NCBI RefSeq assembly: GCF_009362785.1
Contig: NZ_WHNQ01000005.1
Coordinates: 186,001-250,000, forward strand
Direction: 5' to 3'
From: Paraburkholderia atlantica
GTDB lineage: Bacteria; Pseudomonadota; Gammaproteobacteria; Burkholderiales; Burkholderiaceae
Length of the DNA stretch: 64,000 nt
Part shown: positions 35,746 through 43,325 of the stretch, piece after piece
How positions within the stretch are numbered: the first letter of the stretch is position 1
Layout of the letters: the number at the start of each line of letters is the position of its first letter
Translations under genes and position numbers: made by a program
The notes under the pieces: model-generated
What the model was told of the DNA's origin: nothing
The model's input: the letters and a program-made list of their open reading frames with translations, nothing else
Database searches by the model: none

Positions 35746-37043
35746 TGTGCTTTCTCCGCTGAAACCGCTGCGGCGGGCGCGGTCGATCCAGCCGACGCGA
35801 CTTCGCCGAGCGCATGGGCGAGCACTTCGTAGCACGCGCCCATCGTGTGATAGTCGGTCTTGCCGGCCGGGCTCTTTTCGTCGCTGTACTTGCGGTTGTC
35901 GCAAGTCAGGATGCGATACCACGCGCCGTACTTGTGATCGACGAAGTGCGCCCAGCTATAGCGCCAGATCTCGTCGTACCAGTCCCAGAAGCGCTCGTTG
36001 CCGGTGCGCTTGCCGAGCAGCGCGGCGGCCGCGAACGTTTCGGCCTGCACCCAGAAATACTTGTCGTGATCGCACACGGTGCCGTCGGGGCCGAAGCCGT
36101 AGTAGAGGCCGCCGTGGTCTTCGTCCCATGCGTGCATCATCGCGGCGTCGAACAGTTCGATCGCGCGCGGCAGCAGCCACGGCAGCGGACGGAAGCGTTC
36201 GAGAATCAGCAGCAGCTTCGCCCATTCGGTCTGATGACCGGGCTGGAAGCCCCATGGACGGAAGATGTTCGAGCTGTCTTCCTCGTTGTAATGCCAGTCG
36301 ACCGACCAGTCCGCGTGAAAGTGCTCCCACACGAGCCCTTGCGACAGCTTCGCCTGGCGCAGCGTGATATTCGACGCCACCCGCTCGGCGCGATCGAGAT
36401 ACACCAGATGACCGGTCGCCTCGTGCGCGGCAAGCAGCGCCTCGGTGGTATGCATGTTCGCGTTCTGCCCGCGATACGTGCTGACGCGCCAGTCGGCCGA
36501 CGCGTCGTCGGCATAGAGACCGGCGGCGGCGTCCCAGAAGCGGTGCTCCATCAGCTCGAAGGTCGCGCCGATCATCGGCTTCGCTTCCTCGATGCCGGCC
36601 ATCGCCGCGTGCGAGTACGCGAGCAGCACGAACGCGAGGCCGTAGCAGTGGCGCGTCGCATCGAGCGTGCGCTTTCTGCCGTCGCGCCATTCGATCTCCC
36701 AGTCGTAGCCCTCGTGCTGCGAATCCCAGTGCGCATCGCGCAGAAAGCGCAGACCGTGGCGCGCGTATTCGAGGTGCTTCGGGTCGCCGAACTGACGGTA
36801 TGCCATCGCGTAGTTGAACACGTAGCGGCAACTGCTGACCAGGTGGCGCGTGGTGCGGTTGTAGATCGAACCGTCGTCGCGGAAGAAGTGGTAGAAGCCG
36901 CCGCTCGGATCGAGCACGTTCGGCGCATAGAAGCGCAGCGTGTCCTCGATGTGCGCGAGCAGAAACTCGCGCTTGCGGAAGCTGGCGACCGGCGGCGCCT
37001 TCGCGACGTCGGTGGGAGGGTGGTGCGGATCGGTTTTCGTCAT
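35742..37043 (-). CDS. AGE-family sugar epimerase/isomerase, probably mannose isomerase
   Basis: A 433-residue cytosolic enzyme of the N-acylglucosamine 2-epimerase superfamily with an (alpha/alpha)6 barrel. Visible family elements are LDPSGGFYHFFRDDGSIYN, TRHLVSSCRYVFNYAMAYRQ, the QHEGYDWEIEWRDGRK stretch, NANMHTTEALLAAHEATG and HHis-rich late segments such as RPWGFQPGHQTEWAKLLLIL. Members with this layout include mannose and related aldose-ketose isomerases. Position between a LacI regulator and a fructokinase makes mannose to fructose isomerisation the best guess. The ATG overlaps the lacI-type stop and the stop overlaps the kinase start. Confidence 0.82.
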   Translation of the reverse strand: MTKTDPHHPPTDVAKAPPVASFRKREFLLAHIEDTLRFYAPNVLDPSGGFYHFFRDDGSIYNRTTRHLVSSCRYVFNYAMAYRQFGDPKHLEYARHGLRFLRDAHWDSQHEGYDWEIEWRDGRKRTLDATRHCYGLAFVLLAYSHAAMAGIEEAKPMIGATFELMEHRFWDAAAGLYADDASADWRVSTYRGQNANMHTTEALLAAHEATGHLVYLDRAERVASNITLRQAKLSQGLVWEHFHADWSVDWHYNEEDSSNIFRPWGFQPGHQTEWAKLLLILERFRPLPWLLPRAIELFDAAMMHAWDEDHGGLYYGFGPDGTVCDHDKYFWVQAETFAAAALLGKRTGNERFWDWYDEIWRYSWAHFVDHKYGAWYRILTCDNRKYSDEKSPAGKTDYHTMGACYEVLAHALGEVASAGSTAPAAAVSAEKAQ

Positions 37044-38026
37044 GGCGTTTTCACCAAAGTACTGGCACGGGCAACGAGTTGAACGGGCAAGCGGACTTCG
37101 AGTTCGGCGGGCGAGTCTTCGAGCAGCAGTTCGACGCCGCGTCGGCCGAGCGCTTCCTTGTCGACGGCGATCGTCGATAGCGGCGGGGTCGCGTGGGCGG
37201 CGGCGGGAATGTCGTCGAAACCGATGATCGCGATGTCGTCGGGCACGCTGAGGCCGCGCGCGAGGCACACGCGCAGCGCGGCGAGCGCGGCGGCATCGTT
37301 GAAGGCGAATACGGCGTCGGGGCGCGGGCCCGGCGCGTCGAGCAGGCGCTGCATCGCGCGCGCGGCGCCGGTGTCGGGATCGAGCCCGGCGTCGATCGTC
37401 ACTTCGAGCGACGGGTCGAACAGCAGCCCCGCTTCGAAGAACGCGCGCCGGTAGCCGAGCGCGCGCTCGGCGATGCTGAAGTGCGCGAGCGAGCCGCCGA
37501 TGAACGCGACGCGCTTGCGCTGCTGCTCGAACAGATGGCGCATCGCGAGGGTGGCGCCGCCGGCGTTGTCGAGGTTGACCGAGCGCAGTCCCGGCGACCA
37601 TAAATCGATCAGCACCAGCGGGCGTTGCATCGCGACCAGCGTGGCGAGCGTTTCGGGCTCGACGAAGCCGGCGATCGCGACGGCGTCGGGCGCGTGCAGG
37701 CGCATCTGGTGAATCACGTCCTCGGTCGGCCCGGCGGTCAGCACCGACGGCACGATGCCGCGCTCGCGGCACGCGTCTTCGACGCCGTGCAGCACGTGCG
37801 AGAAGAACGGGCTCGCGGCGAAGTTGTTGTGCTGACGATGCAGCAGGAAAGTCAGGCGGCGGATGCGCGGACGCAGTTGCGCCGAATCGTAGCCGAGTTG
37901 GCGCGCCGCTTCGACGACGCGCTCGCGCGTGGCCTCGGAAAGGCCCGGCTGATTTTTGAGCGCGCGCGACACGGTGCCGATCGAAACGCTGGCCGCGCGG
38001 GCGACGTCGCGGATGGTGGTGGCCAT
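37040..38026 (-). CDS. LacI-family transcriptional repressor of the sugar operon
   Basis: A 328-residue LacI/GalR-type regulator. The N-terminal helix-turn-helix and hinge are canonical: TIRDVARAASVSIGTVSRAL then LSEATRERVVEAARQLGY. The C-terminal sugar-binding domain has VAFIGGS, RRAFFEAG and IAIIGFDDIPAAAHATPPLS. It overlaps the downstream isomerase gene by ATGA, so repressor, isomerase and kinase form one operon that the repressor probably controls itself. A candidate operator lies 56-71 bases upstream of the start. MATTIRD is taken as the start as in homologues. Confidence 0.9.
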   Translation of the reverse strand: MATTIRDVARAASVSIGTVSRALKNQPGLSEATRERVVEAARQLGYDSAQLRPRIRRLTFLLHRQHNNFAASPFFSHVLHGVEDACRERGIVPSVLTAGPTEDVIHQMRLHAPDAVAIAGFVEPETLATLVAMQRPLVLIDLWSPGLRSVNLDNAGGATLAMRHLFEQQRKRVAFIGGSLAHFSIAERALGYRRAFFEAGLLFDPSLEVTIDAGLDPDTGAARAMQRLLDAPGPRPDAVFAFNDAAALAALRVCLARGLSVPDDIAIIGFDDIPAAAHATPPLSTIAVDKEALGRRGVELLLEDSPAELEVRLPVQLVARASTLVKTP

Positions 38027-38081
38027 CGAAGGAAGCTGCCGCGCGAAGCGAGGCAGCACGGGTTCAGGTCGGGCGATTGTA

Positions 38082-38097
38082 TAGTAAAACGTTGCTA
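38082..38097. promoter_or_regulatory. candidate LacI-type operator
   Basis: TAGTAAAACGTTGCTA has dyad symmetry (TAG-x-AA, centre, TT-x-CTA) with a central CG, the usual form of LacI/PurR-family operators. It sits upstream of the LacI gene and would allow autoregulation of the operon. Confidence 0.55.
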
Positions 38098-38167
38098 AAA
38101 CAGCCCTAAAAACGCCCGCGCAACACCGGTAAATACCCGTATTTTATGGAGTTGTCAGAAGTTAAAC

Positions 38168-38190
38168 TGTTTAGTAAAAAACACTAAACA
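38168..38190. repeat. 8-bp perfect inverted repeat, possible second operator
   Basis: TGTTTAGT and ACTAAACA flank a seven-base A-rich spacer. It contains the same TAGTAAAA string as the first operator candidate. Could be an auxiliary operator or part of the promoter. The rest of 38027-38397 shows no gene. Confidence 0.4.
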
Positions 38191-38308
38191 ATAGGCGAGT
38201 CGCCGTTTTCGACGCACATCCAGAATCGTCCTATGCCATCCGGCCGAGGCGACAGCGAGAGCGTTTGCGCGTGAAATAACGACAACGGCCAATCAAGAGC
38301 CAAAAGAA

Positions 38309-38330
38309 AAAGCCGCCCGAGGGCGGCTTG
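38309..38330 (-). terminator. rho-independent terminator of the symporter-like gene
   Basis: AAGCCGCCC arms with a two- to three-base loop, followed leftward by TTTTTCTTTTGG. It lies 68 bases after the stop of the SBF-like carrier gene. Confidence 0.8.
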
Positions 38331-38397
38331 CTTCATACGATCGAAACGACGCTCAGGGAGGGCGCTTATGAATGTCCTGTTCGCATCGCAGGTGTTT

Positions 38398-39423
38398 TCA
38401 ACGGCGCGCGACGGCGGCGGCGGGTCGCCGAGCCGCGGCCTCGCCCTCGCCGCTGAGGTCGCGGGCGCCCCAGCGCTGCGCGAGCGCGGCGCAGACCATC
38501 AGCTGAATCTGGTGGAAAAGCATCAGCGGCAGCACCACGGCGCCGACCGTGTGCGACGCGAAGATCACCTTGGCCATCGGTACGCCCGCGGCGAGGCTCT
38601 TCTTCGAGCCACAGAAGATGATCGTGATCTGGTCCGCGCGGTTGAAGCCGAGCCGCTTGCTCGCGAAGATCGTCATGCCCAGCGCGAGCGCAAGCAGCAC
38701 GCAGCTCACCACGACGAGGCCGCCGAGCGCCGAAAGCGGAATCGTGTGCCACAGGCCTTCGGTGACGGCCTCGCTGAACGCGCCGTACACGACGAGCAGG
38801 ATCGAGCCCTGGTCGACGAACTTCAGCACGCCGCGGTTTTTCTCGATCCACTTGCCGATCAGCGGGCGCAGCAGTTGGCCGGCCACGAACGGCACGAGCA
38901 GTTGCAGCACGATGTTGCCGATCGTATGCCACGGCGACGCGCCGCCGCTCGCAGCCTGATTCGTCACGATGAGGCTGACGAGTGCTGGGGTGACGAAGAT
39001 GCCGAGCAGGCTCGACGCGGACGCGCTGCATACCGCGGCCGGCACGTTGCCCTTGGCAATGGACGTGAACGCGATCGACGACTGGACCGTCGATGGCAGC
39101 GTGCAGAGGAAGAGGACACCGGCGTAGAGCGACGGCGTGACCAGCGGCGAAAGGACCGGTTTAAGCGCGAGGCCGAGCAGCGGAAACAGCGCGAACGTGC
39201 TCAGCAGCACCACCACGTGAAGGCGCCAGTGCGTCGCGCCCGCAATGATCGCCTCGCGTGACAGCTTCGCGCCGTGCAGGAAGAACAGCAGGCCGACCGC
39301 CAGGTTCGTCACCCAGTTGAACCCCACGGCGGCCTGCCCATGCACGGGCAGAAAGCTGGCGAGGATCACGGTGCCGACGAGGCACAGGGTGAAGTTATCG
39401 GGCAGAAATTTCGGGCGGGCCAT
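38398..39423 (-). CDS. bile acid:sodium symporter-like carrier (SBF-like)
   Basis: A 341-residue inner-membrane carrier of the SBF-like family (YfeH type) with about ten hydrophobic segments. Recognisable parts are FLPDNFTLCLVGTVILASFL, VGLLFFLHGAKLSREAI, LCTLPSTVQSSIAFTSIAKG and ITIIFCGSKKSLAAGVPMAK. Substrates of this family are mostly unknown; members of the wider superfamily move organic anions with sodium. The C-terminal 30 residues are charged and cytosolic. It is a single gene ended by a good terminator. Confidence 0.87.
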   Translation of the reverse strand: MARPKFLPDNFTLCLVGTVILASFLPVHGQAAVGFNWVTNLAVGLLFFLHGAKLSREAIIAGATHWRLHVVVLLSTFALFPLLGLALKPVLSPLVTPSLYAGVLFLCTLPSTVQSSIAFTSIAKGNVPAAVCSASASSLLGIFVTPALVSLIVTNQAASGGASPWHTIGNIVLQLLVPFVAGQLLRPLIGKWIEKNRGVLKFVDQGSILLVVYGAFSEAVTEGLWHTIPLSALGGLVVVSCVLLALALGMTIFASKRLGFNRADQITIIFCGSKKSLAAGVPMAKVIFASHTVGAVVLPLMLFHQIQLMVCAALAQRWGARDLSGEGEAAARRPAAAVARR

Positions 39424-39968
39424 GTCGCAATCTCAACTCAATGATGCGGTGTCAGCACGGGACGGGCCTGTGAGGGCGCGGTCCGTATCAATGGAAAGCG
39501 GCTATTGTTGTCGAAATTCGATTGAAAACGCAAATTCATTTGCCGAATCGATTAATGAAGTTTGTGCATTGACTAACGCGACACGCCGAACTTCAGTATT
39601 GGCGACGTACTTCCTCGCGACAAACCGTTTACCCATTGACGTGGCAGGCGGCGTTTATTTGCAACAAACAGCGCTGGTGCGGGATAAGCGAAAACGCCCC
39701 CCGGCAAGCCGTAAAGGCTCACCCGCACAACGGCTCTAGCGCGGAAAAACGCCGCAGTAACAGGGTGTTACATCCACCGACGAGACCTAACACTTTTTGG
39801 CTCGACACCCTCTCCCCACGCCCATAAATTACTCAGTCAAAGGCCGCAGGGATGCCCTGCGCCGCGGCAGCCACGCGGCGCTTTTCTCCTCCCGCAACAG
39901 GTCCATCGCAGCTCGAACGGTGGATTTCAGGCAAGTCTTCGGGCGTGAGAGTCACAAAGGTGGACGGG
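39424..39968. other. 545-base intergenic region without gene
   Basis: Lies between two divergent genes and should hold both promoters. Several short frames exist but none has a ribosome binding site or protein-like composition. No strong inverted repeat was seen. Confidence 0.6.
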
Positions 39969-40481
39969 TTGTCGAGAACGAGGCACTGGGCGTGGGGCGC
40001 GGTCATCGTCGTGCTGTGCTCGTTCGCGTATGCGAAGGGGCCGGGTGGGCCGCATGGCGGCGGTGCTGATTCGCATCACGCTGGCGGGCACCCGCCGCGC
40101 ATGGAGATGCGCGGCGACGGCCATTACGCCGACGCGGGTGGTGCGCATGGTCCGCGCGGCTCGCGCGATCCGATGGTTGCTCGTGACTCACGCGCGCAGC
40201 GCGGCAATCCGAATATCGCGGACGCCAATTTCGGTTATGGCTTCGGCAGCTACAAGTCCGGCATGCGCCGTGTTGGCGATCCGTCCAGCTATGCCGGCGC
40301 GATCACACCGGTCAGCGCGGAGTCGCGTCCGGTGCCGCATCCCCCGTCGAATATGCCGATGCGCAACGGCTCGATCCGCGCCGACGTCGCCCGCTATAAC
40401 GAAGAGCGCGGCGCCCCGCGTCCGATGCAACGCCCAGCCGACGATCCGCGGCAGCCGGGCGGTTCACCCTATCGCAATTAG
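39969..40481 (+). CDS. secreted glycine/histidine-rich small protein
   Basis: Probably a 170-residue exported protein. From a TTG start (with AAAGGTGG six bases upstream) it reads SRTRHWAWGAVIVVLCSFAYA, a good signal peptide ending at AYA-KGP. The mature part is rich in Gly, His, Pro and Arg (GPGGPHGGGADSHHAGGHPP) and later has NPNIADANFGYGFGSYKSGM. A longer ATG frame at 39852 adds 39 low-complexity residues in front of the signal peptide and is less likely. No domain is recognised; the His-rich segment might bind metals. Confidence 0.6.
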   Translation: MSRTRHWAWGAVIVVLCSFAYAKGPGGPHGGGADSHHAGGHPPRMEMRGDGHYADAGGAHGPRGSRDPMVARDSRAQRGNPNIADANFGYGFGSYKSGMRRVGDPSSYAGAITPVSAESRPVPHPPSNMPMRNGSIRADVARYNEERGAPRPMQRPADDPRQPGGSPYRN

Positions 40482-41036
40482 CTGAGCGCGGTTTACCTGA
40501 TCGTTCTGCGCCATGTGGGCCACGTTCGCCGCTACCTGAACGGGTGAGCTGTCGGCTTTACACGGGACGCGACCCATCTCCCTGTCGCAAAAGCCTTCTT
40601 CCAGATCCCTTCCCGCGATCCCTCGCGCGCCTTCCTCTGCGACCGAGCGCCGAATCTGACGTTTCGACGCCACACTTTTTTGAAAACGCTCGGCATCGAA
40701 GTATCGGTCAGCGTCAAATCTTGGCATTCTGCCGCGTCGCGTCATCGGCCCGTCCTTTAAGGCGTTCTAACACGCTGTGGCGCGCCGTTCGCCGCATGCC
40801 GCATTGCGTTCGCCGCGCGCGCCACCGTCCGCTCAAAAGTGTCGTATCAAGCCGATAACCGACCAAACTAATCGGACCGATATACCCGCAATAAGCAGCG
40901 ATATTTTTGTTCATAAAAATGGTCCGCAAAGATGGACGCGCCCAGATTGACTCGACGATCGAACGGATAACAACAACGTTTCGCGCGAGCGCCCCTTTCG
41001 CACAGCCACACCTTTTTGACAAAGATTGGAGAACCC
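40482..41036. other. 555-base region upstream of the porin gene
   Basis: No convincing coding frame. The last 150 bases are more AT-rich and end in the GGAG site of the porin gene, so the porin promoter and long leader are probably here. Confidence 0.6.
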
Positions 41037-42122
41037 ATGAACACAAGCCTCAGCACCGTGCTGAAGACTACTCTGAAGGCCACCGCATGCGTCGCCGCGC
41101 TGGCGAGCGCATCGTCGGCATTTGCGCAATCGAGCGTGCAGCTTTACGGCCAGGTCGACGAATGGGTCGGTGCGCAGAAGTTTCCGGGTGGCAAGACCGC
41201 GGTAGTCGTGTCGGGCGGTGGCATGTCGACGTCTTACTGGGGCTTCAAGGGGACCGAGGATCTGGGCAACGGCTACAAGGCGATCTTCACGATCGAAGGC
41301 TTCTTCCGCGCGCAAACCGGTGAGTACGGCCGCTTCACCGGCGACACGACGTTCTCGCGCAACGCGTACGTCGGTATCGAAGCGCCGTGGGGCACGGTGA
41401 CCGCCGGCCGGCTGACGACGCCGCTGTTCGTATCGACGATCCTGTTCAACCCGTTCGTCGATTCGTACGTGTTCTCGCCGATGGTCACCCACGTGTACCT
41501 CGGCCTCGGCACGTTCCCGACCTACACGACCGACCAGGGCGTGACCGGCGACTCGGGCTGGAACAACGCAGTGTCGTATGCGACGCCGAATTTCAACGGC
41601 CTGTCGGCGACGGCGATGTACGCGCTCGGCAACACGACCCAGAACGGCGCGAAGAAGTGGAGCGGCCAGGTGCTGTACTTCCACGGCCCGTTCGCGGCGA
41701 CCGCGGTGTATCAGTACGTGAACTTCAACAATGTGCCGGGCGACCTCGGCAGCTTCGAAACCTCGGGCGTGCCGGGTCTGCGCAGCCAGAGCGTCGCGCA
41801 GGCGGGCGTGTCGTACGACCTGAAGTTCGTCAAGCTGTACGGCCAGTACATGTACACGTACAACGACCAGCAGGTCACGAGCTGGCATGTGAACACGGGG
41901 CAAGGTGGCGTCACGGTGCCGTTCGGGCCGGGCTCGGTGATGGCATCGTATGCGTATTCGCGTAACGGCGGCGGTTCGAACCAGACGCGCCAGACGGCGG
42001 CGGTCGGCTACGACTATCCGCTGTCCAAGCGCACCGACGTCTACGCCGCGTACATGTATGACCACATCACCGGCCAGTCGAGCGGCAACACCTACGGCGC
42101 GGGGTTGCGCGCGAAGTTCTGA
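41037..42122 (+). CDS. outer-membrane porin (OmpC/Porin_4 type)
   Basis: A 361-residue general porin of the beta-proteobacterial family. The signal peptide ends with ASASSAFA and the mature protein begins QSSVQLYGQVDEWVGAQK. Alternating beta-strand patterns with YWGFKGTEDLGNGYKAIFTI and RNAYVGIEAPWGTVTAGR are family hallmarks, and the chain ends in GLRAKF with the terminal Phe needed for outer-membrane assembly. It would form trimeric 16-strand channels. GGAG sits seven bases before the ATG chosen, and a strong hairpin terminator follows. The substrate is not predictable. Confidence 0.92.
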   Translation: MNTSLSTVLKTTLKATACVAALASASSAFAQSSVQLYGQVDEWVGAQKFPGGKTAVVVSGGGMSTSYWGFKGTEDLGNGYKAIFTIEGFFRAQTGEYGRFTGDTTFSRNAYVGIEAPWGTVTAGRLTTPLFVSTILFNPFVDSYVFSPMVTHVYLGLGTFPTYTTDQGVTGDSGWNNAVSYATPNFNGLSATAMYALGNTTQNGAKKWSGQVLYFHGPFAATAVYQYVNFNNVPGDLGSFETSGVPGLRSQSVAQAGVSYDLKFVKLYGQYMYTYNDQQVTSWHVNTGQGGVTVPFGPGSVMASYAYSRNGGGSNQTRQTAAVGYDYPLSKRTDVYAAYMYDHITGQSSGNTYGAGLRAKF

Positions 42123-42146
42123 GCTCGATTTCCCGGTCTCACCGCA

Positions 42147-42178
42147 AAAGCCCGCGTTCCGCCCGGAACGCGGGCTTT
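42147..42178 (+). terminator. rho-independent terminator of the porin gene
   Basis: Fourteen-base arms (AAAGCCCGCGTTCC and complement) with a four-base loop, followed by TGTCGTTTTC. Confidence 0.85.
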
Positions 42179-42274
42179 GTCGTTTTCGGCGCAGTCGAAT
42201 ACGAGCGTTTGCTGCCGTTCCTTTGATAAACCCGGCAAAATGGCGTCGATTGATTCCTGAAGCGAGCGACTCAG

Positions 42275-43207
42275 ATGGACACCCTCGTCAGCATGAAAGT
42301 ATTTCGCCACGTGGTCGAAGCCGGTAGCTTCGTCGGCGCGGCAGAGAAGATGGAGATGTCCGCGGCGATGGCGAGCAAGCACGTGATGCATCTGGAGCAA
42401 CAGCTCGGCGCGCGGCTCCTGAACCGCACCACGCGCCGCGTCGCGCCGACCGAGGCGGGTCGCGAGTACTACGAGCGGCTGAGCCAGGCGCTCACCGAGC
42501 TCGACGAGGCCGGCCAGGCGGTCGGCGCGGCGAGCGTCGTGCCGCACGGGCGGCTGCGGGTGTCGTCGCTGTCGGCGTTCGGCCTGAATCACGTGATGGC
42601 TGCGGTCGCGGACTACGCCGAGCAGTATCCGCAGGTCACCGTCGACATGACACTGTCCGACCGCGTCGTCGAGCTGATCGACGAGGGTTTCGACGTGGCG
42701 ATCCGCGCGTCGCCGGGCGGGCTCAAGTCGTCGTCGCTGATCGCGCGGCAGATCGCGACCGCGCATCTGGTGCTGTGCGCGTCGCCCGCCTATCTGCGCA
42801 AGCATGGCACGCCGAAGAGCGTCCCCGATCTCGCGCGCCACAACTATCTGCAGTACGCGGGCGTGTCGGCGCTCGAAGTCGCGACCGGCGACGCGAGCTC
42901 GCGCGTGCGCCTGTCGGGCAACCTGATCGTCAACCAGCTCGAGGCGCAGCGCGTGGTCGTGCTGCACGGCGCGGGCATCGCGATGTTGGGCACCGAGGTG
43001 ATCGGCAGCGATCTCGCGGAAGGACGGCTCGTGCCGCTGCTCGTCGACGAAGTGCCGCCGCGCGAGCTGCCGATCCACGTCGTCTACACGAGCCGGCGGC
43101 ATCTGTCGGCCAAGGTGCGCTCGTTCGTCGATTTTCTGGCGGCGCGGTTCGCGAACGAATCGCTGTGGCCGTCGCTCGACGAGATCAAGGCGTTGGCTGT
43201 GCGGTAG
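42275..43207 (+). CDS. LysR-family transcriptional regulator
   Basis: A 310-residue LysR-type protein. The N-terminal helix-turn-helix is FRHVVEAGSFVGAAEKMEMS with LGARLLNRTTRRVAPTEAG after it. The effector domain has GRLRVSSLSAFGLNHVMAAV, VELIDEGFDVAIRASP and an LVLCASPAYL stretch, typical of the DsdC/AaeR-like subgroup. Its target is not evident; it lies 118 bases before icmF in the same direction, whereas LysR regulators usually face their targets, so a remote or self target is equally likely. Confidence 0.9.
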   Translation: MDTLVSMKVFRHVVEAGSFVGAAEKMEMSAAMASKHVMHLEQQLGARLLNRTTRRVAPTEAGREYYERLSQALTELDEAGQAVGAASVVPHGRLRVSSLSAFGLNHVMAAVADYAEQYPQVTVDMTLSDRVVELIDEGFDVAIRASPGGLKSSSLIARQIATAHLVLCASPAYLRKHGTPKSVPDLARHNYLQYAGVSALEVATGDASSRVRLSGNLIVNQLEAQRVVVLHGAGIAMLGTEVIGSDLAEGRLVPLLVDEVPPRELPIHVVYTSRRHLSAKVRSFVDFLAARFANESLWPSLDEIKALAVR

Positions 43208-43325
43208 CGTTGCACGAAGCACCTAACAGACGCCGCCAATCGGCCGCCCGGCGCCCCGGCGCCGTCTTACCCCGTTTCTATATACTGACTGTCAACACCC
43301 ATCAGTTAAATGAATTGGGGGAGAC

